DNA of 40,900 nucleotides from DATBIO01 sp036556965 (GTDB taxonomy: Bacteria > Acidobacteriota > Vicinamibacteria > Fen-336), in contig DATBIO010000189.1 of NCBI GenBank assembly GCA_036556965.1, forward strand, positions 1 to 40,900, given 5' to 3'. Shown here piece by piece: positions 27,350 to 34,265 of the stretch (positions are counted from its first letter, which is position 1; each line of letters starts with the position of its first letter). The position numbers and the translations under genes are program-made. The notes below the pieces were generated by a model. The model was not told where the DNA came from and ran no database searches. It saw only the letters and a program-made list of their open reading frames with translations.

Positions 27350-28233
27350 GCGCGGCGCGTCGGCTCGACGAGCTCCGGACCCTCGCGGAAAGCGCGCTGC
27401 GCGAGGCGCTGCCGCCCGAGGACGCCTGGCCCGCCACCATCCACCGCGCCGTGCGCTACAGCCTGTTCGCGGGCGGCAAGCGCGTGCGCCCGCTGCTGGC
27501 CCTGGCCGCGGCGGAGGCGGTGGGCGGCTCCGTGGAGGACGCGGTTCCCCTCGCCTGCGCCGTGGAGATGGTGCACACGTACAGCCTCATCCACGACGAC
27601 CTGCCGGCCATGGACAACGACGACCTCCGGCGCGGCAAGCCCACCTGCCACAAGGTGTTCGGAGAGGCCATGGCCATCCTGGCCGGCGACGCGCTCCTCA
27701 CGCGCGCCTTCCACCTCATGGCGGAGGCTCCCGGTCCGGCCGTGGACGTGGCGCGCCGGCTCGAGGCGCTGCGCATCCTGGGGGAGGCGGCGGGCACCGG
27801 CGGCCTCATCGGCGGACAGGTGGAGGACCTCGAGTCCGAGGGCCGGCCGGTGACGGCGGCGGCGCTGGAGCGGCTGCACCGCGCCAAGACGGGCGCCCTC
27901 CTGGGCGCGTGCGTGCGCGGAGGGGCGGTCCTGGGCGGCGCGGGAGACGAGGACCTGCGGCGCCTCGCGCGCTACGCCGGCGCCATCGGCCTGGCCTTCC
28001 AGGTGGTGGACGACGTGCTCGACGCCACCGAGGACGCGGCGCAGCTCGGCAAGACGGCGGGCAAGGACCGGGCGGCGGGGAAGGCCACCTACGTCAGCGT
28101 TCACGGCATCGAGAGCGCGCGGGGCCTGGCCCGCGGGCTGCTGGCGGAGGCGCTGGAGGCCGTCGCCGCCCTGGGCGAGCGCGGGCTCCTCCTGCGCGAG
28201 CTGGCGGCGCAGATCGTCGAGCGCCGCCGCTGA
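27346..28233 (+). CDS. ispA: farnesyl/geranylgeranyl diphosphate synthase
   Basis: This protein of about 295 residues is a trans-prenyl diphosphate synthase. It has GGKRVRPLL, the first Asp-rich motif in HDDLPAMDNDDLRRGKPTCH, the KTG motif and the second Asp-rich motif DDVLDATED with GKDRAAGKATY. It condenses isopentenyl diphosphate with allylic diphosphates for quinones and the undecaprenyl carrier. The start is odd: no ATG, GTG or TTG lies where the family begins. The first usable codon is CTG 27346, which overlaps the xseB stop (CTGA) and has GAGGG nine bases upstream. The next usual start, a GTG in IHRAVRYS, would remove the first helices. In many bacteria dxs follows ispA; here tlyA follows directly. 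Confidence 0.93.
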   Translation: MSAARRLDELRTLAESALREALPPEDAWPATIHRAVRYSLFAGGKRVRPLLALAAAEAVGGSVEDAVPLACAVEMVHTYSLIHDDLPAMDNDDLRRGKPTCHKVFGEAMAILAGDALLTRAFHLMAEAPGPAVDVARRLEALRILGEAAGTGGLIGGQVEDLESEGRPVTAAALERLHRAKTGALLGACVRGGAVLGGAGDEDLRRLARYAGAIGLAFQVVDDVLDATEDAAQLGKTAGKDRAAGKATYVSVHGIESARGLARGLLAEALEAVAALGERGLLLRELAAQIVERRR

Positions 28234-28237
28234 ACGG

Positions 28238-29029
28238 GTGGCCGACACGCGCCGCCTCGACCTGCGGCTGGTCGCGGAGGGGCTCGCCCCCAGCCGCGAG
28301 AAGGCGCAGGCCCTCGTGATGGCCGGCCGCGTGCGCGTGGACGGACGGCCCGCCGGCAAGCCGGGACAGGCGGTGCCGGCGGGGGCGGCGCTGGAGGTGA
28401 CGCCGGGACCCGGGCACGTGGGGCGCGGCGCGCTGAAGCTGGAGGGGGCGCTCGACCGGCTCGGCGTGGACCCCGCGGGCAGCACCGCGGTGGACGTGGG
28501 CGCCTCCACCGGGGGCTTCACGGAGGTCCTCCTCGCCCGGGGCGCGCGCCACGTCTACGCCGTGGACGTTGGACGCGGCCAGCTCCACGAGGCGCTGCGC
28601 GGCGACCCCCGCGTCACCGTGCGGGAGCGGCTCAACGCGCGCGACCTCTCGCCCGCGCAGGTGCCCGAGCCCTGCGCGCTGGCCACGGTGGACGTGTCCT
28701 TCATCTCGGTGTCGAAGCTCCTGGCGCCCCTGCGCACGGTCCTCGCGCCCGCCGCCGACGTCCTCGTCCTCGTGAAGCCCCAGTTCGAGGTGGGCCGGCG
28801 CCAGGTCGGCCGCGGCGGCATCGTGCGCGATCCCGCGCTCCACCGGCAGGCGGTGGAGCAGGTCGCGGAGGCGGCCGCGGCGGCGGGCTACGGAGTGGCG
28901 AGCGGCTGCCCGTCGCCGGTGGCGGGCGCGGAGGGCAACCGCGAGTTCTTCCTGAGGCTGCGCAACGGCGTCCCCGGCCTGGACGCTTCCGCGCGCAGGG
29001 CCCTGGCGGAGAGAATGGTGGGGCCATGA
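28238..29029 (+). CDS. tlyA: TlyA-family rRNA 2'-O-methyltransferase
   Basis: This 263-residue protein has an N-terminal S4 RNA-binding domain (~3-65: LRLVAEGLAPSREKAQALVM, GRVRVDGRPAGKPG) and an FtsJ/RrmJ-type methyltransferase domain with the SAM-binding motif VDVGASTGGFTEVLL, then TVDVSFISVSKLL and VLVKPQFEVGR. TlyA methylates ribose 2'-OH of rRNA cytidines. GTG 28238 begins four bases after the ispA stop with no strong Shine-Dalgarno, so coupling to ispA is likely. Its stop overlaps nadK as ATGA. Confidence 0.93.
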   Translation: MADTRRLDLRLVAEGLAPSREKAQALVMAGRVRVDGRPAGKPGQAVPAGAALEVTPGPGHVGRGALKLEGALDRLGVDPAGSTAVDVGASTGGFTEVLLARGARHVYAVDVGRGQLHEALRGDPRVTVRERLNARDLSPAQVPEPCALATVDVSFISVSKLLAPLRTVLAPAADVLVLVKPQFEVGRRQVGRGGIVRDPALHRQAVEQVAEAAAAAGYGVASGCPSPVAGAEGNREFFLRLRNGVPGLDASARRALAERMVGP

Positions 29030-29895
29030 GCACGGTGGGGATCCTGGCGCGCGCGGACCTCGGCGTGGCGGGGTCCGCCCTGGGCGACCTCGTGGCCTGG
29101 CTGAAGGACCGCGGCCACGGGGTGTGCCTCGAGGAGAAGACGGCCGCCCTGGTGCCGGGCGGCGCCGCGGCGACGTGCGTGGTGGCGGCGGGTCGCGAGG
29201 TGGCGGCCCGCTCCGACGCCATGGTCGTGCTGGGCGGAGACGGCACCCTGCTCGCGGCCAGCCACCTCCTGCAGGGCAACGTCCCCGTCCTCGGGGTGAA
29301 CTTCGGCAGCCTGGGCTTCCTCACCGAGATCACCATGGCCGACGTCTACCCCGCCCTGGAAGGGGTCCTGCGCGGCGACTACCGCCACGAGGAGCGGCGC
29401 ATGCTGCGCGCCCGCGTCGCCCGCGAGGGCGGAGCCGAGGAGGGGGGCGACGTGCTCAACGACGTCGTGCTCACCCGCGGCGCGCTCTCCCGCATCGTGG
29501 AGCTCGAGGTCTACGTGGACGGCGTCTTCGTCTCCGCCTTCCGCGCCGACGGCCTCATCGTCTCCTCTCCCACCGGGTCCACCGCCTACAACCTGGCCGC
29601 GGGGGGGCCCATCCTGCACCCCACGCTGTCCGCCATCGTGCTCACGCCCATCTGTCCGCACATGCTGACCAACCGGCCCCTGGTGGTGCCGGACGACGGC
29701 ACCGTCTCCGTCCGCCTGCGCGGCCACCGCACGGACGACGTGCAGCTCACCCTCGACGGCCAGCGGGGCTTCCCCCTCGGCCCGCGCGACACGGTCACGG
29801 TGACCCGCAGCCCGCGCACGCTGCGCCTGGTCAAGGCCCCCGGCCGGGACTACTACGAGGTCCTGCGCACCAAGCTCAAGTGGGGGGAGCGCTAG
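29026..29895 (+). CDS. nadK: NAD kinase
   Basis: This 289-residue enzyme phosphorylates NAD to NADP in the cytoplasm. The family motifs are present: LGGDGTLLAASH, NFGSLGFLTE, LNDVVL (NE in most members, ND here) and SSPTGSTAYNLAAGGPI. Length is normal. ATG 29026 overlaps the tlyA stop. It ends the xseA-xseB-ispA-tlyA-nadK operon; recN, which often follows nadK in such clusters, is not here. Its TAG shares the bases CTAG with the stop of the convergent VIT1-like gene. Confidence 0.97.
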   Translation: MSTVGILARADLGVAGSALGDLVAWLKDRGHGVCLEEKTAALVPGGAAATCVVAAGREVAARSDAMVVLGGDGTLLAASHLLQGNVPVLGVNFGSLGFLTEITMADVYPALEGVLRGDYRHEERRMLRARVAREGGAEEGGDVLNDVVLTRGALSRIVELEVYVDGVFVSAFRADGLIVSSPTGSTAYNLAAGGPILHPTLSAIVLTPICPHMLTNRPLVVPDDGTVSVRLRGHRTDDVQLTLDGQRGFPLGPRDTVTVTRSPRTLRLVKAPGRDYYEVLRTKLKWGER

Positions 29896-30584
29896 CCCAC
29901 GACCGTCCCGAACCAGGCCCCCACGGCCGCGGTCAGGGCCATGGCGAGCGCCCCCCAGAAGGTGACCCGCACGGCGCCGCCCGCCGCCTTGGCGCCGCCG
30001 ACGACCGCGGCCAGACCGCCCAGGAGGGCGAGGCAGGCCAGTGACGTTCCACCCACGACGGGGACGAGGTAGGGCCCGGGAGCGAGCACGACGGTCAGCA
30101 GGGGCATGGCGGCGCCCAGGGCGAAGGTGGCCGCGGAGGCCAGCGCCGCCTGCACGGGCCGCGCCCGGAGAAGGGAGGAGATGCCGAGCTCGTCCCGCGC
30201 ATGGGCCCCCAGCGCGTCGTGGGCCATGAGCTGCTCGGCGACCTGACGGGCGAGCGGCGCATCGAGGCCGCGCTGCACGTAGATGGCCGCCAGCTCCGCG
30301 CGCTCGTGCTCCACGTCGGCGGCGAGCTCGCCCCGCTCACGATCGAGGTCGGCGCGCTCGGTGTCCGCCTGGGAGCTGACGGAGACGTACTCGCCGGCCG
30401 CCATGGACATGGCGCCCGCCACCAGGCCCGCCATTCCCGCCACCAGCACGTCCTGGCGCGCCGCCTGCGCCGCGGCCACGCCGACGATCAGGCTGCCCGT
30501 GGAGACGATGCCGTCGTTCGCGCCCAGGACGGCGGCGCGCAGCCAGCCGATGCGTCCGGTGCGGTGCCGCTCGCGATGCCTCAT
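29892..30584 (-). CDS. VIT1/CCC1-family membrane transporter
   Basis: This 230-residue protein has the VIT1/CCC1 pattern: helix 1 with VLGANDGIVSTGSLIVGVAAA, helix 2 with GAMSMAAGEYVSVSSQ, then a charged helical cytoplasmic hairpin (ERADLDRERGELAADVEHER) and three more membrane helices. In eukaryotes the family moves Fe or Mn into vacuoles; bacterial members are thought to export Fe or Mn. ATG 30584 is chosen over GTG 30590 because GGAGAG lies six bases upstream of the ATG. The gene is 48 bases downstream of the GT-C-like gene on the same strand, so readthrough is possible. Confidence 0.93.
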   Translation of the reverse strand: MRHRERHRTGRIGWLRAAVLGANDGIVSTGSLIVGVAAAQAARQDVLVAGMAGLVAGAMSMAAGEYVSVSSQADTERADLDRERGELAADVEHERAELAAIYVQRGLDAPLARQVAEQLMAHDALGAHARDELGISSLLRARPVQAALASAATFALGAAMPLLTVVLAPGPYLVPVVGGTSLACLALLGGLAAVVGGAKAAGGAVRVTFWGALAMALTAAVGAWFGTVVG

Positions 30585-30632
30585 GGTCACTCTCCATCGT
30601 CGTGCGCGCCCCGGCCGGCGCCGGGACCAGGG

Positions 30633-32381
30633 TCACGGGAGGCGCAGAGGGTCCAGCGGATCGCTCGGCGCCACCAGGGCCAGCCACTCGATGGCCGCTT
30701 CCCCCCCGCCCCGGCCCACCGTGACGGACAGCTCCGGTCCACCCGACTGCGCGAAGGCGTACGGATGCCGCACCACGAAGGGGCCGGCCACGGGGTACGC
30801 GGACCACCGCGGCGCGTCCGCCCAGAACGTGTCCTCGCCCACGTAGAGGAGGCCGCGGCCGCGGCCGGCCACGCGCAGCTCCAGCCGTCGCGGGCGCGCC
30901 CCCTCCGGCACCGAGAAGGCGACGCCGTCCCAGCGCCCGCTCAGCACGGCCCGTCCCGCCTCCACGCGCGCCCCTCGCTCGAGCGTGAGCCCCTGGATCG
31001 TGCGCTCCGCGCCCGTCACCACGGGCCCGTCGCCCTCGAAATGGACGCGCGAGCCGGACTGCCCCCCCAGCACGAAGCGGCGCTCGCGGACCCGCACGCG
31101 TCCTCCCCGCACGTCGGGCAGGGCGACGATGGCCACGCGACGCTGGACATAGAAGAGGATGGGGCTGCGGCCCGGGTCCCAGAGCGCGGCCGCCTCCGGC
31201 ACCCCGCCCTTCTGGTGGAGCCGCTCCCAGCGGCCGTCGTAGGCGAACGCGCCCAGCGCCTGGACGCCCACCGAGAACGCCGCCAGGACGGCGCCCGTCT
31301 TCGGCAGCGCCTGGAAGCCCTCGGGCAGGAAGAGGAAGAGCAGGGGCAGGGCGTCGGTCATGAGTCGCGGCCCCCAGGCCGCTCCTCCGTGCCACTCGCT
31401 CCAGCGGCCGATCAGGGCCCAGTGGGCGAGGACGGCGGCGCCGAGGGAGAGGGCGAGCCGCCGGTCCTCGTGGCGCAGCGCGCGCACGAGACCGACGGCG
31501 GCGATGGCGGCCAGGGGCGTGAAGACGAGCAGGCCCTTGGCGGGGGAGACGAGCAGCCCGGCGTGGCCGACGCCCCACGGCTCGGAGAACCGGCCCAGCG
31601 TGCCCGAGAAGCCGTGGCGGAGCGGCGCGCCGAAGGCCCAGGCATCGTAGGCGAGGGTGAAGAGCACGGGCCCCGCCGCCCAGGCCAGGAGGTGCGGGAT
31701 GCGCCGCGGCCAGCGCACGGCCAGCGCCATCGCGAGGACGCCGGCCAGCGCGACGTCGGCGTGGCGCGCCGCCACCGCCAGGGCCAGGGGCAGCCCCGCG
31801 CGGCCGGCCCAGCGGTCGTCGTGCTCGGCGCGCACGAGGCAGAGCACGGCCGCACAGAGCGCCAGCACCGAGGCGGGGTGCTGCCACAGGGCCTGGCTGG
31901 TGGCCCACACGCCGGTGCCGGCGGCCAGCAGCAGCGCCGTCCGCACCGCGTCGGCGCCGAGCCCGCGGCGGGCCACCGCGCGGGCGAAGAGGGCCACGGC
32001 CAGGGCGGAGAGAAGCGCGGCCGCCAGCTTGCCCGCCACCGCGGTGCCCGCATCGTCGAGGGCAAAGACCATGCGGGAAGCCAGGAAGACGGGGGCGGCG
32101 AACAGGGGCGCCACCACCGGGTAGACGGACAACCGCCGGCCACCGACCTCGCGGGCGAACGGCGGCTCCACCAGCGGGTACTCGTCGAGGTCGAAGTCCC
32201 CCTCCTGCGCCAGGCTGGCCGCGACGTGCTCGTTGACGCGCGTATCGCCCGCGCCGATGGGACGCCCGTTGCACAGGAACAGGAGGAGGGATAGCAGGAA
32301 CACGCCGGCCGCCGGCAGGAGGCTGAGCGGAGGCGGCGGGGGCGGCTCCCACTTCGTGTCTTCGGGAACGCGCACGCCCAT
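30633..32381 (-). CDS. GT-C-like multi-pass membrane protein
   Basis: This 582-residue protein has around ten membrane helices in residues ~20-390 and a beta-rich C-terminal part (~430-582) that probably lies outside the cytoplasm. The first loop after helix 1 (NGRPIGAGDTRVNEHVAASL) carries an Asp at the position where GT-C glycosyltransferases hold their catalytic acid, followed by GDFDLDEYP. Such enzymes transfer sugars from lipid carriers to proteins or lipids. The family is uncharacterised to my knowledge, so the activity is inferred from fold and this Asp only. ATG 32381 has an AGGAGAGGGG stretch a few bases upstream. The gene is divergent from the sigma54-type promoter region. Confidence 0.65.
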   Translation of the reverse strand: MGVRVPEDTKWEPPPPPPLSLLPAAGVFLLSLLLFLCNGRPIGAGDTRVNEHVAASLAQEGDFDLDEYPLVEPPFAREVGGRRLSVYPVVAPLFAAPVFLASRMVFALDDAGTAVAGKLAAALLSALAVALFARAVARRGLGADAVRTALLLAAGTGVWATSQALWQHPASVLALCAAVLCLVRAEHDDRWAGRAGLPLALAVAARHADVALAGVLAMALAVRWPRRIPHLLAWAAGPVLFTLAYDAWAFGAPLRHGFSGTLGRFSEPWGVGHAGLLVSPAKGLLVFTPLAAIAAVGLVRALRHEDRRLALSLGAAVLAHWALIGRWSEWHGGAAWGPRLMTDALPLLFLFLPEGFQALPKTGAVLAAFSVGVQALGAFAYDGRWERLHQKGGVPEAAALWDPGRSPILFYVQRRVAIVALPDVRGGRVRVRERRFVLGGQSGSRVHFEGDGPVVTGAERTIQGLTLERGARVEAGRAVLSGRWDGVAFSVPEGARPRRLELRVAGRGRGLLYVGEDTFWADAPRWSAYPVAGPFVVRHPYAFAQSGGPELSVTVGRGGGEAAIEWLALVAPSDPLDPLRLP

Positions 32382-32428
32382 GGCGGCCCCTCTCCTACCC
32401 TCTTCGGAGGCAAAAGTCAGCCCCCGCC

Positions 32429-32445
32429 TGGTACGGCGGTTGCAT
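32429..32445 (+). promoter_or_regulatory. sigma54 (-24/-12) promoter
   Basis: The stretch reads TGGTACGGCGGTTGCAT. The consensus is TGGCACG, four bases, TTGCA or TTGCT; only the fourth base differs (T for C). The invariant GG (32430-32431) and GC (32442-32443) are exactly ten bases apart, as sigma54 requires. Transcription should start near 32455 and give a leader of about 68 bases before ATG 32523. Confidence 0.75.
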
Positions 32446-32471
32446 GGGATGCGCGGGCAAGCCGTGGACAC

Positions 32472-32504
32472 GTTCCGGAATGCCCCCCGGAACTCGTTCG
32501 GGGG
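32472..32504 (+). promoter_or_regulatory. two mutually exclusive hairpins in the sigma54 leader
   Basis: GTTCCGG (32472-32478) can pair with CCGGAAC (32487-32493), or CCCCCG (32484-32489) can pair with CGGGGG (32499-32504). The two share bases 32487-32489 and cannot form together. The DNA may alternatively hold a protein-binding dyad. The rest of the 32382-32522 gap shows no other feature. Confidence 0.35.
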
Positions 32505-32522
32505 CCACGAACAGGTGGGTGG

Positions 32523-33296
32523 ATGGAGAGGCGTGAGGCCGGCTGGTCGGACGCGGAGGTTCGTCAACGCCGTGAGAAGGAATGGGATGCGGCGGCCCCG
32601 CGGCAGCGCCGGCGTCCGCGCTGGCGCGAGTTCCGCGGCGCCTACCCGCGCATCGTGGCCTCCATGGCCGCGGGCATCGCGTTGCTCGTGACCCTCGACG
32701 CCTGGCTGGCCGTCGAGCGGCTCCGCTACGCGCGCCAGGTCGCCGGGTACCGTCGCGCGATGAGCGAGGTCGAGCGGCGGCGCACGGACGCCATCCTCGA
32801 CTCGAAGGAGAACCGGTCCGCCCTCATGGTGGAGCTCTGGCGGCGGCAGGCCACCAGCGATCCCACCCTCAACCTCTCGGTGTCCCTGGCGAGCTCGGTG
32901 ATGCGGCTTCAGCGCGAAGGCGCGCAGCTCCGCGAGATGCCGGTGCACATCGGCCCGGAGGTCACCATCGGCGACGCCCCCGGCCAGGTGCGCCTGGTGC
33001 CTCCCCAGGGCAAGCGCGCGGTGCTGCGCGTGCTCCAGGGCGGCTACCGCTGGGAGGTCCCGGCCTGGGTGTACGCCCAGCGCGGCCAGGCTCCGCCCGC
33101 CGACCGCGCAGTACCGGGGGCGCTGGGCCCGGTGGCGGTCGTGCTCAGCGGCGGCACCGTCATCTACTCGAGGCCCGCGCACGGCCCGCTCGCGGACGAG
33201 GGTTACGTGCTCCCCGGGAGCGTGCGGGCGAGGGAGGAGGACCTGCTGGCGGTGGTGGAGAACCTGGGCGACGGCACGCCGGTGTACTTCTTCTGA
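32523..33296 (+). CDS. membrane-anchored, apparently inactive L,D-transpeptidase-like protein
   Basis: This 257-residue protein has a charged cytoplasmic tail of ~45 residues, one membrane helix (IVASMAAGIALLVTLDAWLAV), a helical stretch, and a periplasmic beta domain from ~140. Its last 24 residues (VRAREEDLLAVVENL, GDGTPVYFF) align without gaps with the last 24 of the L,D-transpeptidase coded next (IRLRNEDIAKLYETV, PVGTPVFIY), nine identical. At the preceding catalytic motif the partner has SHGC and this protein has LPGS (230-233), so Cys and His are lost. I infer a YkuD-fold pseudoenzyme. Its stop overlaps the next ATG as TGATG, so the two proteins should be made in linked amounts. It is the first gene after the sigma54-type promoter. 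Confidence 0.7.
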   Translation: MERREAGWSDAEVRQRREKEWDAAAPRQRRRPRWREFRGAYPRIVASMAAGIALLVTLDAWLAVERLRYARQVAGYRRAMSEVERRRTDAILDSKENRSALMVELWRRQATSDPTLNLSVSLASSVMRLQREGAQLREMPVHIGPEVTIGDAPGQVRLVPPQGKRAVLRVLQGGYRWEVPAWVYAQRGQAPPADRAVPGALGPVAVVLSGGTVIYSRPAHGPLADEGYVLPGSVRAREEDLLAVVENLGDGTPVYFF

Positions 33297-34204
33297 TGGC
33301 GGCCGCCGTGCAGCAGCAGGCGCCGGCGACGGGCAACCACCCCCTGGCCGCGCGCGTGGTCCGCTTCTTCGGCCACGGCGGCGGCGTCGCCTACTACCTC
33401 ATCGCGGGGATGATGCTGGTCACCGCGGCCAGCACCTGGCTCTTCGTGGATACGCTGGTGGCCCGCCGGTTCCACCGCGACGTACACCACATGGTCTACG
33501 CCAACGACGCGGAGCTGCTGGAGAACGTGCAGGCCGGCCTCCGCCTGGGGGAGGAGGACCTCCGCGAGGAGTTGGCGGCCACGCCCGCCGTGCCCCTGGA
33601 CGCTCCCTACCTCGTGGTCAGCCTCGCGGAGAACCAGCTCTGGTACAAGCGGGGCGGCCAGGTGCTCTTCAACACCCAGGTCGCCACCGGCAGCGGCAAG
33701 ACCCTCGTGCGCGAGGGAGGCAGCGCGTGGAAGTTCGACACCCCGCGGGGACGGCTGTCCGTCCGCAGCAAGGAAGAGGACCCGGCGTGGGTGCCACCCG
33801 ACTGGCACTACGTCGAGCAGGCGCGGAAGCGCGGGCTTGCCCTGGCCCGGCTGGAACCGGGGACGACCCTGCGCGGCGGCGACGGCTCGACGCTGGCCGT
33901 GGAGGACGGGCAGGTCGTGCGCCGGCGGCCCGACGGCGGCCGCGACGTGCTGGCCGACGGCGCGCGCGACATCGTGGTTGACGGCCGGCTGGTGGTGCCG
34001 CCGCTGGGCACGGGCGCGCGCAAGCACAAGGGCGTCCTCGGCACCCACCGGCTCAACCTCGGCGACGGCTACGCCCTGCACGGCACCAACCAGCCGTCGA
34101 GCATCGGCCAGTCGGTGAGCCACGGCTGCATCCGGCTCCGCAACGAGGACATCGCGAAGCTCTACGAGACCGTCCCCGTGGGCACGCCCGTCTTCATCTA
34201 CTGA
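33296..34204 (+). CDS. membrane-anchored L,D-transpeptidase (YkuD domain)
   Basis: This 302-residue protein has one membrane helix (VAYYLIAGMMLVTAASTWLFV, ~30-50) and a periplasmic YkuD domain that begins at APYLVVSLAENQLWYKRGG and ends with the active site: H262 in LHGTNQPSSIG, then SHGCIRLRNED with H276 and catalytic C278. Such enzymes make 3-3 cross-links in peptidoglycan or attach proteins to it, using the Cys as acyl carrier. A long insertion (~135-235) separates the first strands from the active site. ATG 33296 overlaps the stop of the pseudoenzyme gene. Its gene neighbourhood and the nearby mltG point to cell-wall remodelling. Confidence 0.95.
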   Translation: MAAAVQQQAPATGNHPLAARVVRFFGHGGGVAYYLIAGMMLVTAASTWLFVDTLVARRFHRDVHHMVYANDAELLENVQAGLRLGEEDLREELAATPAVPLDAPYLVVSLAENQLWYKRGGQVLFNTQVATGSGKTLVREGGSAWKFDTPRGRLSVRSKEEDPAWVPPDWHYVEQARKRGLALARLEPGTTLRGGDGSTLAVEDGQVVRRRPDGGRDVLADGARDIVVDGRLVVPPLGTGARKHKGVLGTHRLNLGDGYALHGTNQPSSIGQSVSHGCIRLRNEDIAKLYETVPVGTPVFIY

Positions 34205-34265
34205 CCGCCCCCTGAGCCGCCGCCACCCGCCACGAGACGAGGCCGGACGCCGCCGGGCGCTGCAC

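Noticed and set aside
29892..29895. Shared CTAG stops of nadK and the VIT1-like gene as a regulatory device
   Set aside because: CTAG is its own complement and gives TAG on both strands, so overlap by chance between convergent genes is expected; the same occurs at 17534-17537.
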